From positions 248,001 to 312,000 of the forward strand of contig NZ_JALPVJ010000001.1 of the NCBI RefSeq assembly GCF_023544445.1: 64,000 nt of DNA. The letters are read 5' to 3'. Position numbers and translations under genes: made by a program. The DNA is from Actinoplanes sp. M2I2 (GTDB lineage: Bacteria > Actinomycetota > Actinomycetes > Mycobacteriales > Micromonosporaceae). The notes beneath the pieces are model-generated. The model saw nothing but the letters and a program-made list of their open reading frames with translations, made no database searches and was not told the origin of the DNA. Numbering within the stretch: position 1 is the first letter of the stretch; each line of letters starts with the position of its first letter. Positions 33,271-41,860 of the stretch are shown one piece after another.

Positions 33271-35070
33271 TTACAGCCTAAGCGAGCGAGCGTCATCCGA
33301 ACGGTCAGTTACCGATGAGCGAACGGCCGAGTCTTTTCCGGACGCGGCTGCCTCGGCCCTGGTGAGCAGGGAAGTGAAGCGCGCCGCGCCACGAACCGGT
33401 GACACCCAGTCGCCAGAAGTTTCCACCAGCCGGGTGTCGGGGCGTTCGAGCCAGGCGAGGATCCGTTCTGTCTCCTCGGCCGAGGCCGCCGGCACCGGGC
33501 CGCGTCCGGGAAGGACTGTCTCCGCTGTCAAGCGTACGGCGTCGAGAGTGGGACGAGGATGCTCGCGCGGCGGCGACGTGGCCGCGGCGGCCAGCCGGCC
33601 GTGCCGGACGACGGAGATCTCCCAGCCGCCGACGGTGTCGCGCCGGGCGGCGACGATCTCGGACAGCCGGGTCAGCGCGGTCAGCTTCTGCATGCGGACG
33701 GTGGCCCGGAGCAGGGCGATCAGCCGGGACCTGAGGACGGCGGCCTCCTCGTAGCGGCGCTTGTCGGACAGCTCGTCGATGCGGGTCATCAGGGCCTCGA
33801 CGACCTGCGAGGGATCACCGTCGAGGGCGGTGCGGAACGGCAGCGCGGCCGTTTCCTCGTACGCCTCCGGGGTGATCTTGTGTTCGCAGGGGGCGGGGCA
33901 GCGGCCCAGCTCGGCCAGCGCGCACGCCGGCGTCGGGGTGCGGACCGAGAGCTTGTGGCTGCACTGGCGCAGCGGGACCGCGTCGTAGACCCCGGCCGCG
34001 GCCAGCTCGGCCGTCCGGCGGGACGAGAACGGGCCCAGATAGGCGGCGCCGTCGTCGGCCAGCGCGCGAACCACCGACAGCCGCGGGTAGGCCTCGGCGG
34101 TCAGCTTCAGCCAGACGACCCGTTCGGGATATTTCGACCGGCGGTTGTACGGCGGGGCGTGCGCGGCGATCAGCCGGAGCTCGCGCACCTCGGCCTCCAG
34201 CGAGTGGGCGCATTCGACCGCCTCGACCCGGGTGGCCGCGCCGAGCATCTCGGAGATGCGCGCGCGTTTCTCACTGGCGGTGAAATAGCTGCGTACGCGG
34301 GTGGCGATGTCTTTGGAGGTGCCCACGTAGAGGGCCCGGTCGTCGGCGGCCCGGAAGACGTAGACGCCTGGGGCGTGCGGGAGCCCGTCGGCCAGGTGGC
34401 GCTGGCGGCGCTGGGTGGGCGTGACCGCCTTGGCGAACTCGATCGCGTCACCCAGCGTGTGCACCCGGAAGCTGCCCAGCCGCTCGATCAGGCCGTGCAG
34501 CACGTCGACCGTGGCCCGGGCGTCGTCGAGCGCACGGTGGGTGGGCTGGACGGCGGCCCGGAAGAACTGGGCCAGCGTGCCGAGCTTGCGGTTGGGCACC
34601 TCGTCGCGGGTGAGCGCCCGGCGGGCCACGGCGGCCGTGTCGAGCACCCGCGGCTGCGGCCAGGTGTAGCCGTGCCGCGCGCACGCCGCCTTGAGGAAGC
34701 CGACGTCGTAGGGGGCGTTGTGGGCCACCAGCACCGAGCCGCGCAGGAACTCGAGCAGGCTCGGCAGCACCGCCTCGATCGGTGGGGCCGGGGCCAGCAT
34801 CGCCTCGGTGATGCCGGTCAGGACGGTGATGAACGGGGGCAGCCGCTCGCCCGGGTTGACCAGCGTCGCGAAGACGCCCAGCTCCTGCCCGGCGCGCACC
34901 TTGACCGCGCCGATCTCGGTGATGCCGCCGCCGTCGGCCGCGCCGCCGGTCGTCTCGAGGTCGAGCACCACGAAAGTGGTGTCGGCCAGGGAGAGCGCCG
35001 CCGGGTCGACCGTCCCGTCGGCGCTGAGAAGCGTGTCCAGAGTGCCCTGGACATATGCCGGTTGTGCCAC
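33271..35070 (-). CDS. DEDDh exonuclease-UvrC/Cho-like nuclease fusion
   Basis: 599 residues. Residues about 25-200 form a DNA polymerase III epsilon-like exonuclease (FVVLDLETTG, AHNAPYDVGFL, HRALDDARAT). Residues about 235-320 form a GIY-YIG nuclease (GVYVFRAADDRALYVGTSKD). A UVR-like helix follows (KRRYEEAAVLRSRL). This is the same fusion as mycobacterial Rv2191. It is probably a DNA repair nuclease combining 3'-5' trimming with UvrC-like incision. The GTG at 35070 follows a -10 TAATCT by 7 nt. It is divergent from the NYN gene. Confidence 0.9.
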   Translation of the reverse strand: MAQPAYVQGTLDTLLSADGTVDPAALSLADTTFVVLDLETTGGAADGGGITEIGAVKVRAGQELGVFATLVNPGERLPPFITVLTGITEAMLAPAPPIEAVLPSLLEFLRGSVLVAHNAPYDVGFLKAACARHGYTWPQPRVLDTAAVARRALTRDEVPNRKLGTLAQFFRAAVQPTHRALDDARATVDVLHGLIERLGSFRVHTLGDAIEFAKAVTPTQRRQRHLADGLPHAPGVYVFRAADDRALYVGTSKDIATRVRSYFTASEKRARISEMLGAATRVEAVECAHSLEAEVRELRLIAAHAPPYNRRSKYPERVVWLKLTAEAYPRLSVVRALADDGAAYLGPFSSRRTAELAAAGVYDAVPLRQCSHKLSVRTPTPACALAELGRCPAPCEHKITPEAYEETAALPFRTALDGDPSQVVEALMTRIDELSDKRRYEEAAVLRSRLIALLRATVRMQKLTALTRLSEIVAARRDTVGGWEISVVRHGRLAAAATSPPREHPRPTLDAVRLTAETVLPGRGPVPAASAEETERILAWLERPDTRLVETSGDWVSPVRGAARFTSLLTRAEAAASGKDSAVRSSVTDRSDDARSLRL

Positions 35071-35077
35071 GGCGGGG

Positions 35078-35083
35078 AGATTA
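35078..35083 (-). promoter_or_regulatory. -10 TAATCT for leaderless exonuclease-UvrC gene
   Basis: TAATCT on the minus strand, 7 nt upstream of the GTG at 35070, with no ribosome binding site. Confidence 0.5.
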
Positions 35084-35163
35084 GAGAGGGGGTACGACAA
35101 GAACGCGCGCGCTCCCCGGAAAACATCACTTGCTTCGACAAGCTTTTCTCCTGGACACGGTGG

Positions 35164-35169
35164 GAGAAT
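35164..35169 (+). promoter_or_regulatory. -10 GAGAAT for the NYN gene
   Basis: It keeps A2 and T6 of TANNNT and lies 6 nt before the ATG at 35176. The GGGGAG between is too close to the start to work as a ribosome binding site. Confidence 0.35.
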
Positions 35170-35175
35170 GGGGAG

Positions 35176-36546
35176 ATGTCCGAGCTTCTGCCGTCCGACG
35201 ACCGCCCCGATCCGGAGGCGGCCGTCCTGGATGCGGAGGTCGCGCTCGAACCCGTTCTCCCGGAGCCGGTCCGTCTGCGGATCACCACCCTGACGGCGGC
35301 GGCCCTGCCCGCCCTGCCGGCCGACGAGATGCCGGCGCAGATGCGCAAGGTCGCCCGGTTCGCCCCCAACCGGCGCGCCCGGCTCGGCGGCCGCGAGATA
35401 GCCGCCCAGCTCGCCGCCGACCCGCTGTTCCGCCAGCGCATCAGCGGCCGGGTCGTCACCGAGACCGGCGACCTCGGCGCGGCCGTCGCCTCGGGCATGG
35501 CCCCCGCCGCGGCCGACCCGGTCGAGGTGGCCGCCCTGGCCTACCTGACCCGGCCCGAGGGCTGGCGCGAGCTGGTCGAGAAGGCCGGCCGGACGGTCCA
35601 GGCCGAGGCCGACAGCGCGGCGATCGCCGCCCAGGTGCGCGACGCCGAGCAGCGCGCCGCCCGGGCCGAGCACGACCGCGCGGTGGCCAAGGTCGAGGCC
35701 GACAAGCTCCGGGACGAGCTGGCCCGGGTCCGCGAGGAGCTCGGCCAGCTGCGGGAGGAGTCGCGGGCCACCACCAAGGCCCTGCGCGAGTCGCAGGCCG
35801 CCCAGAAACGCGCGAGCGACCTGCTGGCCACCGAGAAGGGACGCGCGTCGCGCGTCGCGGCCGACCACGACTCCGAGGTACGCCGCCTCAAGACCCGCCT
35901 CGCCGAGGCCGAGGCGCTGGCCGCGACGGGCAAGCAGGCGGCCAAGGACGCCCGGGCGGCCGACGACGCCCGGCTGTGGCTGCTGATCGAGACCATCGGC
36001 CAGGCCGCCTCGGGTCTGCGGCGCGAGCTCGCGCTCAACCCGTCCGACCGGATGCCCGCCGATTTCGTCGCCGACGCCGCCGCCGACCGGCCGGGCACGC
36101 CCGAGCGGTCGCAGGCGCGGGCCCAGGACACCGACGACCCCGGCCGGCTCGATCAGCTGCTCGCCCTGCCCCGGGCCCACCTGATCGTCGACGGCTACAA
36201 CGTGACCAAGCGCGGCTTCGCCGAGATGTCGCTCGAACAGCAGCGCAAACGCCTGATCACCGGGCTGGGCGGCATCGCGGCCCAGACCGGCGACGAGGTG
36301 ACCGTGGTCTTCGACGGGGCCGAGCGGGTGCACGGGCTGCCGCCGGCGCCGCGGAACGTGCGCGTCCTCTTCTCGCGCAAGGGCGACACCGCGGACGAGC
36401 TGATCCGCCAGCTGGTGCGGGGCGAGCCGGCCGGGCGCCCGATCGTGGTCATCTCCTCCGACCGCGAGGTCGCCGACGGCGTACGCCGCCATGGCGCGTA
36501 CCCGATGGGGGCGGACTCTCTGCTACGTCGGCTCTCGCGGTCCTGA
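35176..36546 (+). CDS. NYN-domain RNase-like protein with long coiled coil
   Basis: 456 residues. An N-terminal helical part is followed by a coiled coil at about residues 140-260 (heptads rich in Ala, Glu and Arg) and a C-terminal NYN/YacP-type PIN-like domain (LIVDGYNVTKRGF, TVVFDGAER, VISSDREVADGVRRHGA). The acidic residues of the metal site are present. YacP-like proteins act in RNA processing. It is divergent from the exonuclease-UvrC fusion with 105 bp between, so both may answer to nucleic acid damage or turnover. Confidence 0.85.
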   Translation: MSELLPSDDRPDPEAAVLDAEVALEPVLPEPVRLRITTLTAAALPALPADEMPAQMRKVARFAPNRRARLGGREIAAQLAADPLFRQRISGRVVTETGDLGAAVASGMAPAAADPVEVAALAYLTRPEGWRELVEKAGRTVQAEADSAAIAAQVRDAEQRAARAEHDRAVAKVEADKLRDELARVREELGQLREESRATTKALRESQAAQKRASDLLATEKGRASRVAADHDSEVRRLKTRLAEAEALAATGKQAAKDARAADDARLWLLIETIGQAASGLRRELALNPSDRMPADFVADAAADRPGTPERSQARAQDTDDPGRLDQLLALPRAHLIVDGYNVTKRGFAEMSLEQQRKRLITGLGGIAAQTGDEVTVVFDGAERVHGLPPAPRNVRVLFSRKGDTADELIRQLVRGEPAGRPIVVISSDREVADGVRRHGAYPMGADSLLRRLSRS

Positions 36547-36663
36547 CCTGCGGTTTCCGGTTTTTGTCATACCCCACCCCTAGCGTGATGGTCACCGATG
36601 GTGGTCGGCCCGCGACGATGCTTCCCCCTATGACGTCGCGCCGCCACCCGGGGAGGAGGAGTG

Positions 36664-36903
36664 ATGATCGTCGACTGCGGTCGCTGCGACAAACCGGGCC
36701 CCGCTCAGGGGCAGCCTGCCGAGTGCCACGGCTGCCTGGTCGGGACCCTCATGAACACGCCCGACGGCATCGAGGACCTGACGCCGGGTGAGCTCCGGGC
36801 CATCGAGGTGTTCGAGCTGGCCGGCTTCGAGGTCGAGCTGCTCGAGACGCCCGACCCGCCGGTGGTCGTCCCCATGTATCCGCGAGCGCGTCACGTGGCG
36901 TGA
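36664..36903 (+). CDS. Small conserved zinc-knuckle-like protein
   Basis: 79 residues. CGRC and CHGC, 13 residues apart, could bind zinc. The rest is acidic (GIEDLTPGELRAIEVFELAGFEVELLE would be one helix or strand region). The ATG at 36664 is preferred because GGGGAGGAGG ends about 6 nt before it; a GTG at 36661 is also possible. Function is unknown. It lies between the NYN and M48 protease genes on the same strand. Confidence 0.65.
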   Translation: MIVDCGRCDKPGPAQGQPAECHGCLVGTLMNTPDGIEDLTPGELRAIEVFELAGFEVELLETPDPPVVVPMYPRARHVA

Positions 36904-36950
36904 TCACGGGTCTCTAGGATGGGCGGTCACGGTGCGTTGGGGAGGTGCGG

Positions 36951-38204
36951 ATGAATCGGCTCTGGGCGGCCGGCACGCTGGTCGTGCTGCTGGTTGCGCT
37001 CGCCGTCGTGGCGTACCTGATGATTCCGTGGCACCGTCCGCCCGCCCCGCGCGCCGATCAGATCGACGCCCTGAGCCGGTTGCCCGGCGACAAGGTGGCC
37101 CGGGCCCGCGAGTTCCGCTCCGAGCTGCGGCCCGGCAGCTACGCGTCGATGGCTCTGGGCCTGGTCATCGCCCTGGTCGTCGGCCTCACCCCGCTCGGCG
37201 CGTGGCTGGTCACCCAGGCCGGACGGCCGTTCGGCGGCCACTGGCTGGCCCAGGCGGTCCTCGGCGGCTTCGCGGTGGTGCTGGTGTCCGAGGTGGTCAC
37301 GCTGCCGCTCGCGGCCTGGCGGCACACGATCGTCGTGCGCTACGGCATCTCCACGCAGTCGTGGGGAGCCTGGGGCGCCGACCTGCTGAAGTCGTGGGCG
37401 GTCGGCGCGGTCATCGGGGGTCTGGCGCTGGCCGGCTTCTACACGGTGACGCACTTCGCGCCGCGCTGGTGGTGGGCGTTCGGCGCGGCCGGGGCGGCCG
37501 GCCTGGTGGTGCTGCTCTCGTTCGTGCTGCCGGTGCTGGTCGAGCCGGTCTTCAACAAGTTCACGCCGATGCCCGACGGTCCCTTGCGCACCGAGCTGAT
37601 CGAGCTGGCGGCCCGTGACGGCGTACCGGTGAAGGACGTCCTCGTGGCCGACGCGTCCCGCCGCACCAAGGCCGTCAACGCCTATGTCTCCGGCCTGGGG
37701 CCGACCCGCCGCATCGTCGTCTACGACACCATGCTCACCGAGGCCGAACCGGCCGAGGTCGTCTCGGTCGCCGCGCACGAGCTCGGCCACGCCAAGGACG
37801 GCGACGTTCTCACCGGCACGATCCTGGGCGCTCTGGGCACGGCGGCCGCGGTGATCGCGCTCTTCCTGCTGGGCTCGTGGGGCTGGCTGCTCGACCGGGC
37901 CGAGGTCGGCTCGATCGGGGAACCGCGCGCCATCGGTCTGCTGATCGCGCTGGTGACGATCGCCGGGCTGATCGCCGGTCCGGCCCAGGCGTTCGTGTCG
38001 AGGCGCATCGAGGCCCGCGCCGACCGGCACGCGCTCGATCTCACCGGCGACCCGTCGACGTTCGAGGCCATGCAGCGCCGCCTGGGCACCGTCAACCTGT
38101 CCGACCCCGACCCGCCCGCCTGGGAGCACGCCATGTTCGCCTCGCACCCGTCCACGGTCGAGCGGATGGCGGCCGCGCGCGCCTACGCCCGGGGCGCCCG
38201 CTGA
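36951..38204 (+). CDS. M48 family (Ste24-like) membrane metalloprotease
   Basis: 417 residues with about seven hydrophobic segments. The zinc site is HELGH (AAHELGHAKDGD), with the third ligand in EARADRHALD, the CAAX protease/Ste24 arrangement. The fold order matches Ste24: N-terminal helices, FNKFTPMPDGPLRTEL, then KAVNAYVSGLGPTRRIVVYDT. A role in membrane protein quality control is likely. The ATG at 36951 has GGGGAGG 5 nt upstream. Its TGA overlaps the pimB ATG by one base. Confidence 0.88.
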   Translation: MNRLWAAGTLVVLLVALAVVAYLMIPWHRPPAPRADQIDALSRLPGDKVARAREFRSELRPGSYASMALGLVIALVVGLTPLGAWLVTQAGRPFGGHWLAQAVLGGFAVVLVSEVVTLPLAAWRHTIVVRYGISTQSWGAWGADLLKSWAVGAVIGGLALAGFYTVTHFAPRWWWAFGAAGAAGLVVLLSFVLPVLVEPVFNKFTPMPDGPLRTELIELAARDGVPVKDVLVADASRRTKAVNAYVSGLGPTRRIVVYDTMLTEAEPAEVVSVAAHELGHAKDGDVLTGTILGALGTAAAVIALFLLGSWGWLLDRAEVGSIGEPRAIGLLIALVTIAGLIAGPAQAFVSRRIEARADRHALDLTGDPSTFEAMQRRLGTVNLSDPDPPAWEHAMFASHPSTVERMAAARAYARGAR

Positions 38205-39331
38205 TGGGCCGCACCCTGCTGGTCACCAACGACTTCCCGCCGCGCCCCGGTGGCATCCAGCAGTTCGTGCACAACCTCGCCGTGCGCCAGCCGGCCGGCT
38301 CGGTGGTCGTCTACGCCTCCACCTGGCGTGGGACGGACGAGTTCGACGCCCGGCAACCGTTCGAGGTCGTCCGCGAAGAGACCGGCGTCCTGCTGCCGAC
38401 GCCCGCGGTGGCACGGCGGGCGGCCGAGATCGCGCGTGCCCATGACTGCGACCGCGTCTGGTTCGGCGCGGCCGCCCCGCTCGGTCTGCTGGCCGAGGGG
38501 CTGCGCCGCCGGGCCGGCATCGAACGCGCCGTGGCCCTCACCCACGGCCACGAGATCGGCTGGGCTGCCCTTCCCGGCGCCCGCACCCTGCTGCGCCGCA
38601 TAGCCAGGGGCAACGACGTCATCACCTACCTCGGCGACTATCAGCGCACCCGCCTCGACCGCGCGCTGCACGGCCTCACCTCGCTCGAGCGCCTGGCCCC
38701 CGGCGTCGACATCGAGGCCTTCCACCCCGGTGTCGACGGCAGCGAGGTTCGCGCCCGCCACGGGCTGACCGGCCGGCCGGTGATCGTCTGCGTCTCGCGC
38801 CTGGTCCCGCGCAAGGGTCAGGACATGCTGATCCGCGCCCTGCCCGCGATCCGCCGCCGTGTCCCCGGCGCCGCCCTGCTGCTGGTGAGCGGCGGGCCGT
38901 ACCGCAAGACACTGGCCCGGCTGGCCCGCGAGCACGATGTCGAGCGTGATGTCGTCTTCACCGGTTCGGTCCCGTGGTCCGAGCTGCCGGCCCACTACGC
39001 CGCCGGTGACGTCTACGCCATGCCGTGCCGCACGCGAGCCGCCGGTCTCGACGTCGAGGGCCTCGGCATCGTCTATCTGGAAGCCTCGGCCACCGGTCTG
39101 CCGGTCGTCGGCGGCGATTCCGGCGGCGCGCCCGACGCGGTCCGCGAGGGCGAGACCGGCTACGTGGTCGGCGGCCAGGACGTCGAGGCGATCGCCGCGC
39201 GTCTCACCGACCTCCTCACCGACCAGGCCAAGGCCAAGTCCATGGGCGCGGCCGGCCGGGCCTGGGTCGAACGGGAGTGGCGCTGGGAGACCCAGGCGGC
39301 CCGCCTCACCAAGCTGCTCGCCCCAGCCTGA
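38204..39331 (+). CDS. pimB: GT4 mannosyltransferase, PimB type
   Basis: 375 residues. It follows mycobacterial PimB' (Rv2188c) closely: LLVTNDFPPRPGGIQ, DRVWFGAAAPLGLLA, LTHGHEIGW, VCVSRLVPRKGQDML, and the donor-site MPCRTRAAGLDVEGLGIVYL with EAS. It is expected to transfer mannose from GDP-mannose to phosphatidylinositol monomannoside on the inner face of the membrane, building PIM2. It shares one base with the M48 protease gene. The symbol follows the mycobacterial orthologue. Confidence 0.9.
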   Translation: MGRTLLVTNDFPPRPGGIQQFVHNLAVRQPAGSVVVYASTWRGTDEFDARQPFEVVREETGVLLPTPAVARRAAEIARAHDCDRVWFGAAAPLGLLAEGLRRRAGIERAVALTHGHEIGWAALPGARTLLRRIARGNDVITYLGDYQRTRLDRALHGLTSLERLAPGVDIEAFHPGVDGSEVRARHGLTGRPVIVCVSRLVPRKGQDMLIRALPAIRRRVPGAALLLVSGGPYRKTLARLAREHDVERDVVFTGSVPWSELPAHYAAGDVYAMPCRTRAAGLDVEGLGIVYLEASATGLPVVGGDSGGAPDAVREGETGYVVGGQDVEAIAARLTDLLTDQAKAKSMGAAGRAWVEREWRWETQAARLTKLLAPA

Positions 39332-39404
39332 CCGAACGCCACTTCCGACGCGGACGTCGCGTCTGTGCGGCGTGTGTGGTGGCCCGGCCGGCCCGGCCCC
39401 GCCC

Positions 39405-39484
39405 GGTCCGGCCCTCGCCCGGTCTGGCCCCCGCCCGGTCTGGCCCCCGCCCGGTCCGGCCCCCGCCCGGTCTGGCCTCGTCGC
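39405..39484. repeat. 16-bp x5 tandem array downstream of pimB
   Basis: Five copies of a GGTCTGGCCCCCGCCC-type unit starting at 39405, 39421, 39437, 39453 and 39469, the outer ones with one to three changes. The array lies in the 182-bp gap between pimB and the thioredoxin gene. Confidence 0.85.
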
Positions 39485-39501
39485 GTCCGGTGAAGGCGTG
39501 T

Positions 39502-39507
39502 CAGAGT
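39502..39507 (+). promoter_or_regulatory. -10 CAGAGT for the thioredoxin-like gene
   Basis: It keeps A2 and T6 of TANNNT, 6 nt before the ATG at 39514. There is no ribosome binding site. Confidence 0.35.
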
Positions 39508-39513
39508 GGGCCT

Positions 39514-40479
39514 ATGGATTCGATAGGTCTTGCGGCGATCGCGGTCGTGCTGGTTGTCGGCGTTGTGGTGGGACTGTGGCGCCGGCGCACCGATGGCCGC
39601 CTGCGAGACGTGACTCCGGTCGCCGTAGGAATGCCGCGGAGTGCGGTCGTCTCCGCAGACGGGCCGCTCCTCATGCGGGACACCGGCCCGCAGTCACCAG
39701 GTGGCATGCGATCGGGTCCAGGCAGGTCGGAACCCGGGCCGTATGTAAATGCCTACGTGTCAAAGGCCGGACCGTCGACAGGTGACGAGCGACCGGGCTC
39801 GGAGCGGGCGCGGCTTGGGGAGCCGCGAAAGGGCGAATCCGGGCGATCGTCCGGAAGCGGGCAACCGGCGCCGGAACGGGTGTCGGACGGCGATGAGCTG
39901 GCGTCGGACGGCGATGAGCTGGTGTCGGCCGGGGACGGGCTGGGGCCGCAGCTGGTGTCGGCCGAGGACGGGCTCGGGTCGCTGCGGGTGTCGGCTGGTG
40001 ATGGGTCGGAGTCGCAGCGGGCTTCGGGCGGGGGTGACCTGGGATCGCAGCGGTTGTCGAGTGGGGCGGAGCAGTCTGTGGTGGGTGGTGGCCGCGGGGT
40101 GTCGGCCGATGTGCGTGAGGAGCCGGGCGTGATCGAGGAGAACGGCGCCGACCCGAGTGCCGCCGGGGAGCGGCTGGATGCCGCGCTTCTGCGGGACCTC
40201 GGGGTCGGCGAAGCCAGGGCGACGCTGTTGCAGTTCTCGTCGGCGTTCTGTGCGCCTTGCCGGGCGGTGCGGCGGGTCAGCTCCGAGGTCGCCGATCTGG
40301 TCCCCGGTGTGCAGCACGTCGAGGTCGATGCCGAAAGCCACCTCGACGCGGTACGGGCCCTGGGCATCTGGCGCACCCCTACTCTCCTGGTGCTCGACGC
40401 GGACGGCCGCGTGGCCAAGCGCGCCACCGGCGTTCCGGGTAAGCCGCAGCTGATCGCTGCGCTCGGCGACGTCCTCTGA
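39514..40479 (+). CDS. Membrane-anchored thioredoxin-like protein with long linker
   Basis: 321 residues: one N-terminal transmembrane helix (LAAIAVVLVVGVVVGLW), then about 150 residues of low-complexity Gly/Ser/Asp/Glu sequence with repeats such as SDGDEL and SAGDGLG, then a thioredoxin fold (LLQFSSAFCAPCRAV, active-site CAPC in place of CGPC; cis-Pro in WRTPTLLVLD). The orientation of the helix decides whether the domain faces outside. The DUF4395 gene, a usual companion of such thioredoxins, lies 2 kb further on behind the MFS/MarR pair. Confidence 0.8.
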   Translation: MDSIGLAAIAVVLVVGVVVGLWRRRTDGRLRDVTPVAVGMPRSAVVSADGPLLMRDTGPQSPGGMRSGPGRSEPGPYVNAYVSKAGPSTGDERPGSERARLGEPRKGESGRSSGSGQPAPERVSDGDELASDGDELVSAGDGLGPQLVSAEDGLGSLRVSAGDGSESQRASGGGDLGSQRLSSGAEQSVVGGGRGVSADVREEPGVIEENGADPSAAGERLDAALLRDLGVGEARATLLQFSSAFCAPCRAVRRVSSEVADLVPGVQHVEVDAESHLDAVRALGIWRTPTLLVLDADGRVAKRATGVPGKPQLIAALGDVL

Positions 40480-40554
40480 CCGGCGCCGCCGGGCCGGCTC
40501 GCCGACGCCCGGCCGCGGTGGTGCGCCGGCGGGCTCCGGCGGGCGGGGAAGCCG

Positions 40555-41793
40555 TCACATGCCGGTGGTCTCGATCAGTTCGGGTGGTCGGGTCGGCTGC
40601 GCGGGGGTCGCGGGTGTGGCGCGGGTCAGGTTGCGGGTGCCGGGGATCAGCAGTTGGGACGCGGCTGCCAGGAACAGGACGGCGGCGCAGGCGGTGAGGA
40701 CCTTGGAGGTGCCGTAGGCGGCTTCCAGGGGGCCGGCCAGCACGTTGCCGACGGGCATGGCCAGGAACGACGCCAGGTAGTCCCAGGAGGAGACCCGGCC
40801 CAGCATGCGCTGGGGGACGTGGTCCTGGACGGCGGTCTCCCAGGCCACGTCGAAGAAGATCAGGCCCGCGTAGCCGATGAGGGCGCCGGCGATGACCGCG
40901 ATCAGTTCGGCGGGCCAGACGTAGGCCAGCGCCCACAACGGCATCAGCAGGAGGGTCAGCCAGCCGGCCCGGAGCAGGCGGCGGGGCTTGTAGCGCAGCG
41001 CGATGGCGGCGCCGATCAGGCCGCCCAGGCCTTCGGCGGCGGCGATGAAGCCGGCGGCGGAGGGGCCACCCAGGCGTTCGATGGCCACCACCTGCACCAG
41101 CACCAGGATCACGCCGTTGGCGATGTGGTAGACCGAGGCGCCGAACAGGCCGGCGATCAGCCAGTCGCGCCGGGCGATCTCGCGCCAGCCCTCGGCCAGT
41201 TCGCTCAGCATCGAGGTGCGGGCGCCGCGCTCGGCGCGGACGCGCAGCATCAGGGCGGCGACCATCGAGGCCAGGAAGCTCAGCGCGTTGACGGTGAAGC
41301 CGGCCGAGGCGCCGAACGCCGCGACCGTGACCCCGCCCAGGGCCGGGCCGGCCACCTGGCTGCCGGTCTGCAGCATGCTGAGGGTGGCGTTGGCCGATTG
41401 GCGCTTCTTGGCCGGCACCAGCAGGGGGCGCAGCGCCCCGAACGCGGGATCGAAGAAGCTCGCCGCCCCGGTCGAGACGGCGGCCAGGGCGCAGAGCAGC
41501 ACCTGGTGGTAGCCGTCGCCGGCGAACATCGCCGCCATCGCGCCGGCCGCGAGCAGCCGGACGAGGTCGGAGGCGACCATGACGCGTTGCGGCTGGAGGC
41601 GGTCGGCCCAGACGCCGCCGAACAGGGTGCAGACCAGCCGGGCGACGATCGACGAGGCCATGACCAGGCCGAGGTCGCCGGGACCGCCGCCGCCCTGGAT
41701 GACGGCGACCGCGAGCGCGACTGTCTGAAAGCCGTTGCCGATCCACGAGAGGGTCTGGCCGGTGGCGAGCAGGTGGAAGTCGGGGAGGCGCAT
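40555..41793 (-). CDS. MFS transporter, enterobactin-exporter-like
   Basis: 412 residues with 12 predicted helices and the MFS motif between helices 2 and 3 (GGVWADRLQPQRVM). It resembles the drug or siderophore efflux branch (MFS_3/EntS-like). The ATG at 41793 is chosen because a -10 TAGTTT lies 7 nt upstream. It is divergent from a MarR regulator across a 67-bp gap that holds paired palindromes, so the regulator very probably controls it. Convergent with the thioredoxin gene. Confidence 0.88.
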   Translation of the reverse strand: MRLPDFHLLATGQTLSWIGNGFQTVALAVAVIQGGGGPGDLGLVMASSIVARLVCTLFGGVWADRLQPQRVMVASDLVRLLAAGAMAAMFAGDGYHQVLLCALAAVSTGAASFFDPAFGALRPLLVPAKKRQSANATLSMLQTGSQVAGPALGGVTVAAFGASAGFTVNALSFLASMVAALMLRVRAERGARTSMLSELAEGWREIARRDWLIAGLFGASVYHIANGVILVLVQVVAIERLGGPSAAGFIAAAEGLGGLIGAAIALRYKPRRLLRAGWLTLLLMPLWALAYVWPAELIAVIAGALIGYAGLIFFDVAWETAVQDHVPQRMLGRVSSWDYLASFLAMPVGNVLAGPLEAAYGTSKVLTACAAVLFLAAASQLLIPGTRNLTRATPATPAQPTRPPELIETTGM

Positions 41794-41800
41794 GTCGGCC

Positions 41801-41806
41801 AAACTA
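41801..41806 (-). promoter_or_regulatory. -10 TAGTTT for leaderless MFS gene
   Basis: TAGTTT on the minus strand, 7 nt upstream of the ATG at 41793. Confidence 0.5.
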
Positions 41807-41809
41807 ATT

Positions 41810-41847
41810 CACCGTCTAACTATTAGCAATCTAAAAATTAGACGGTG
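41810..41847. promoter_or_regulatory. MarR operator region: two CTAA-N3-TTAG sites inside a larger inverted repeat
   Basis: Two palindromes, CTAA-CTA-TTAG at 41816-41826 and CTAA-AAA-TTAG at 41831-41841, start 15 bp apart. They are enclosed by 10-bp perfect arms CACCGTCTAA (41810-41819) and its complement (41838-41847). The site lies between the two -10 elements, so one bound regulator could block both promoters. Confidence 0.7.
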
Positions 41848-41848
41848 G

Positions 41849-41854
41849 CATAAT
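41849..41854 (+). promoter_or_regulatory. -10 CATAAT for leaderless marR-type gene
   Basis: CATAAT differs from TATAAT by one base and lies 6 nt before the ATG at 41861, directly beside the operator arms. Confidence 0.55.
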
Positions 41855-41860
41855 GCTGGG

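Noticed and set aside
35041..36492. Upstream extension of the exonuclease-UvrC frame antisense to the NYN gene
   Set aside because: The NYN frame has recognisable domains and coiled coil. The antisense extension has none.
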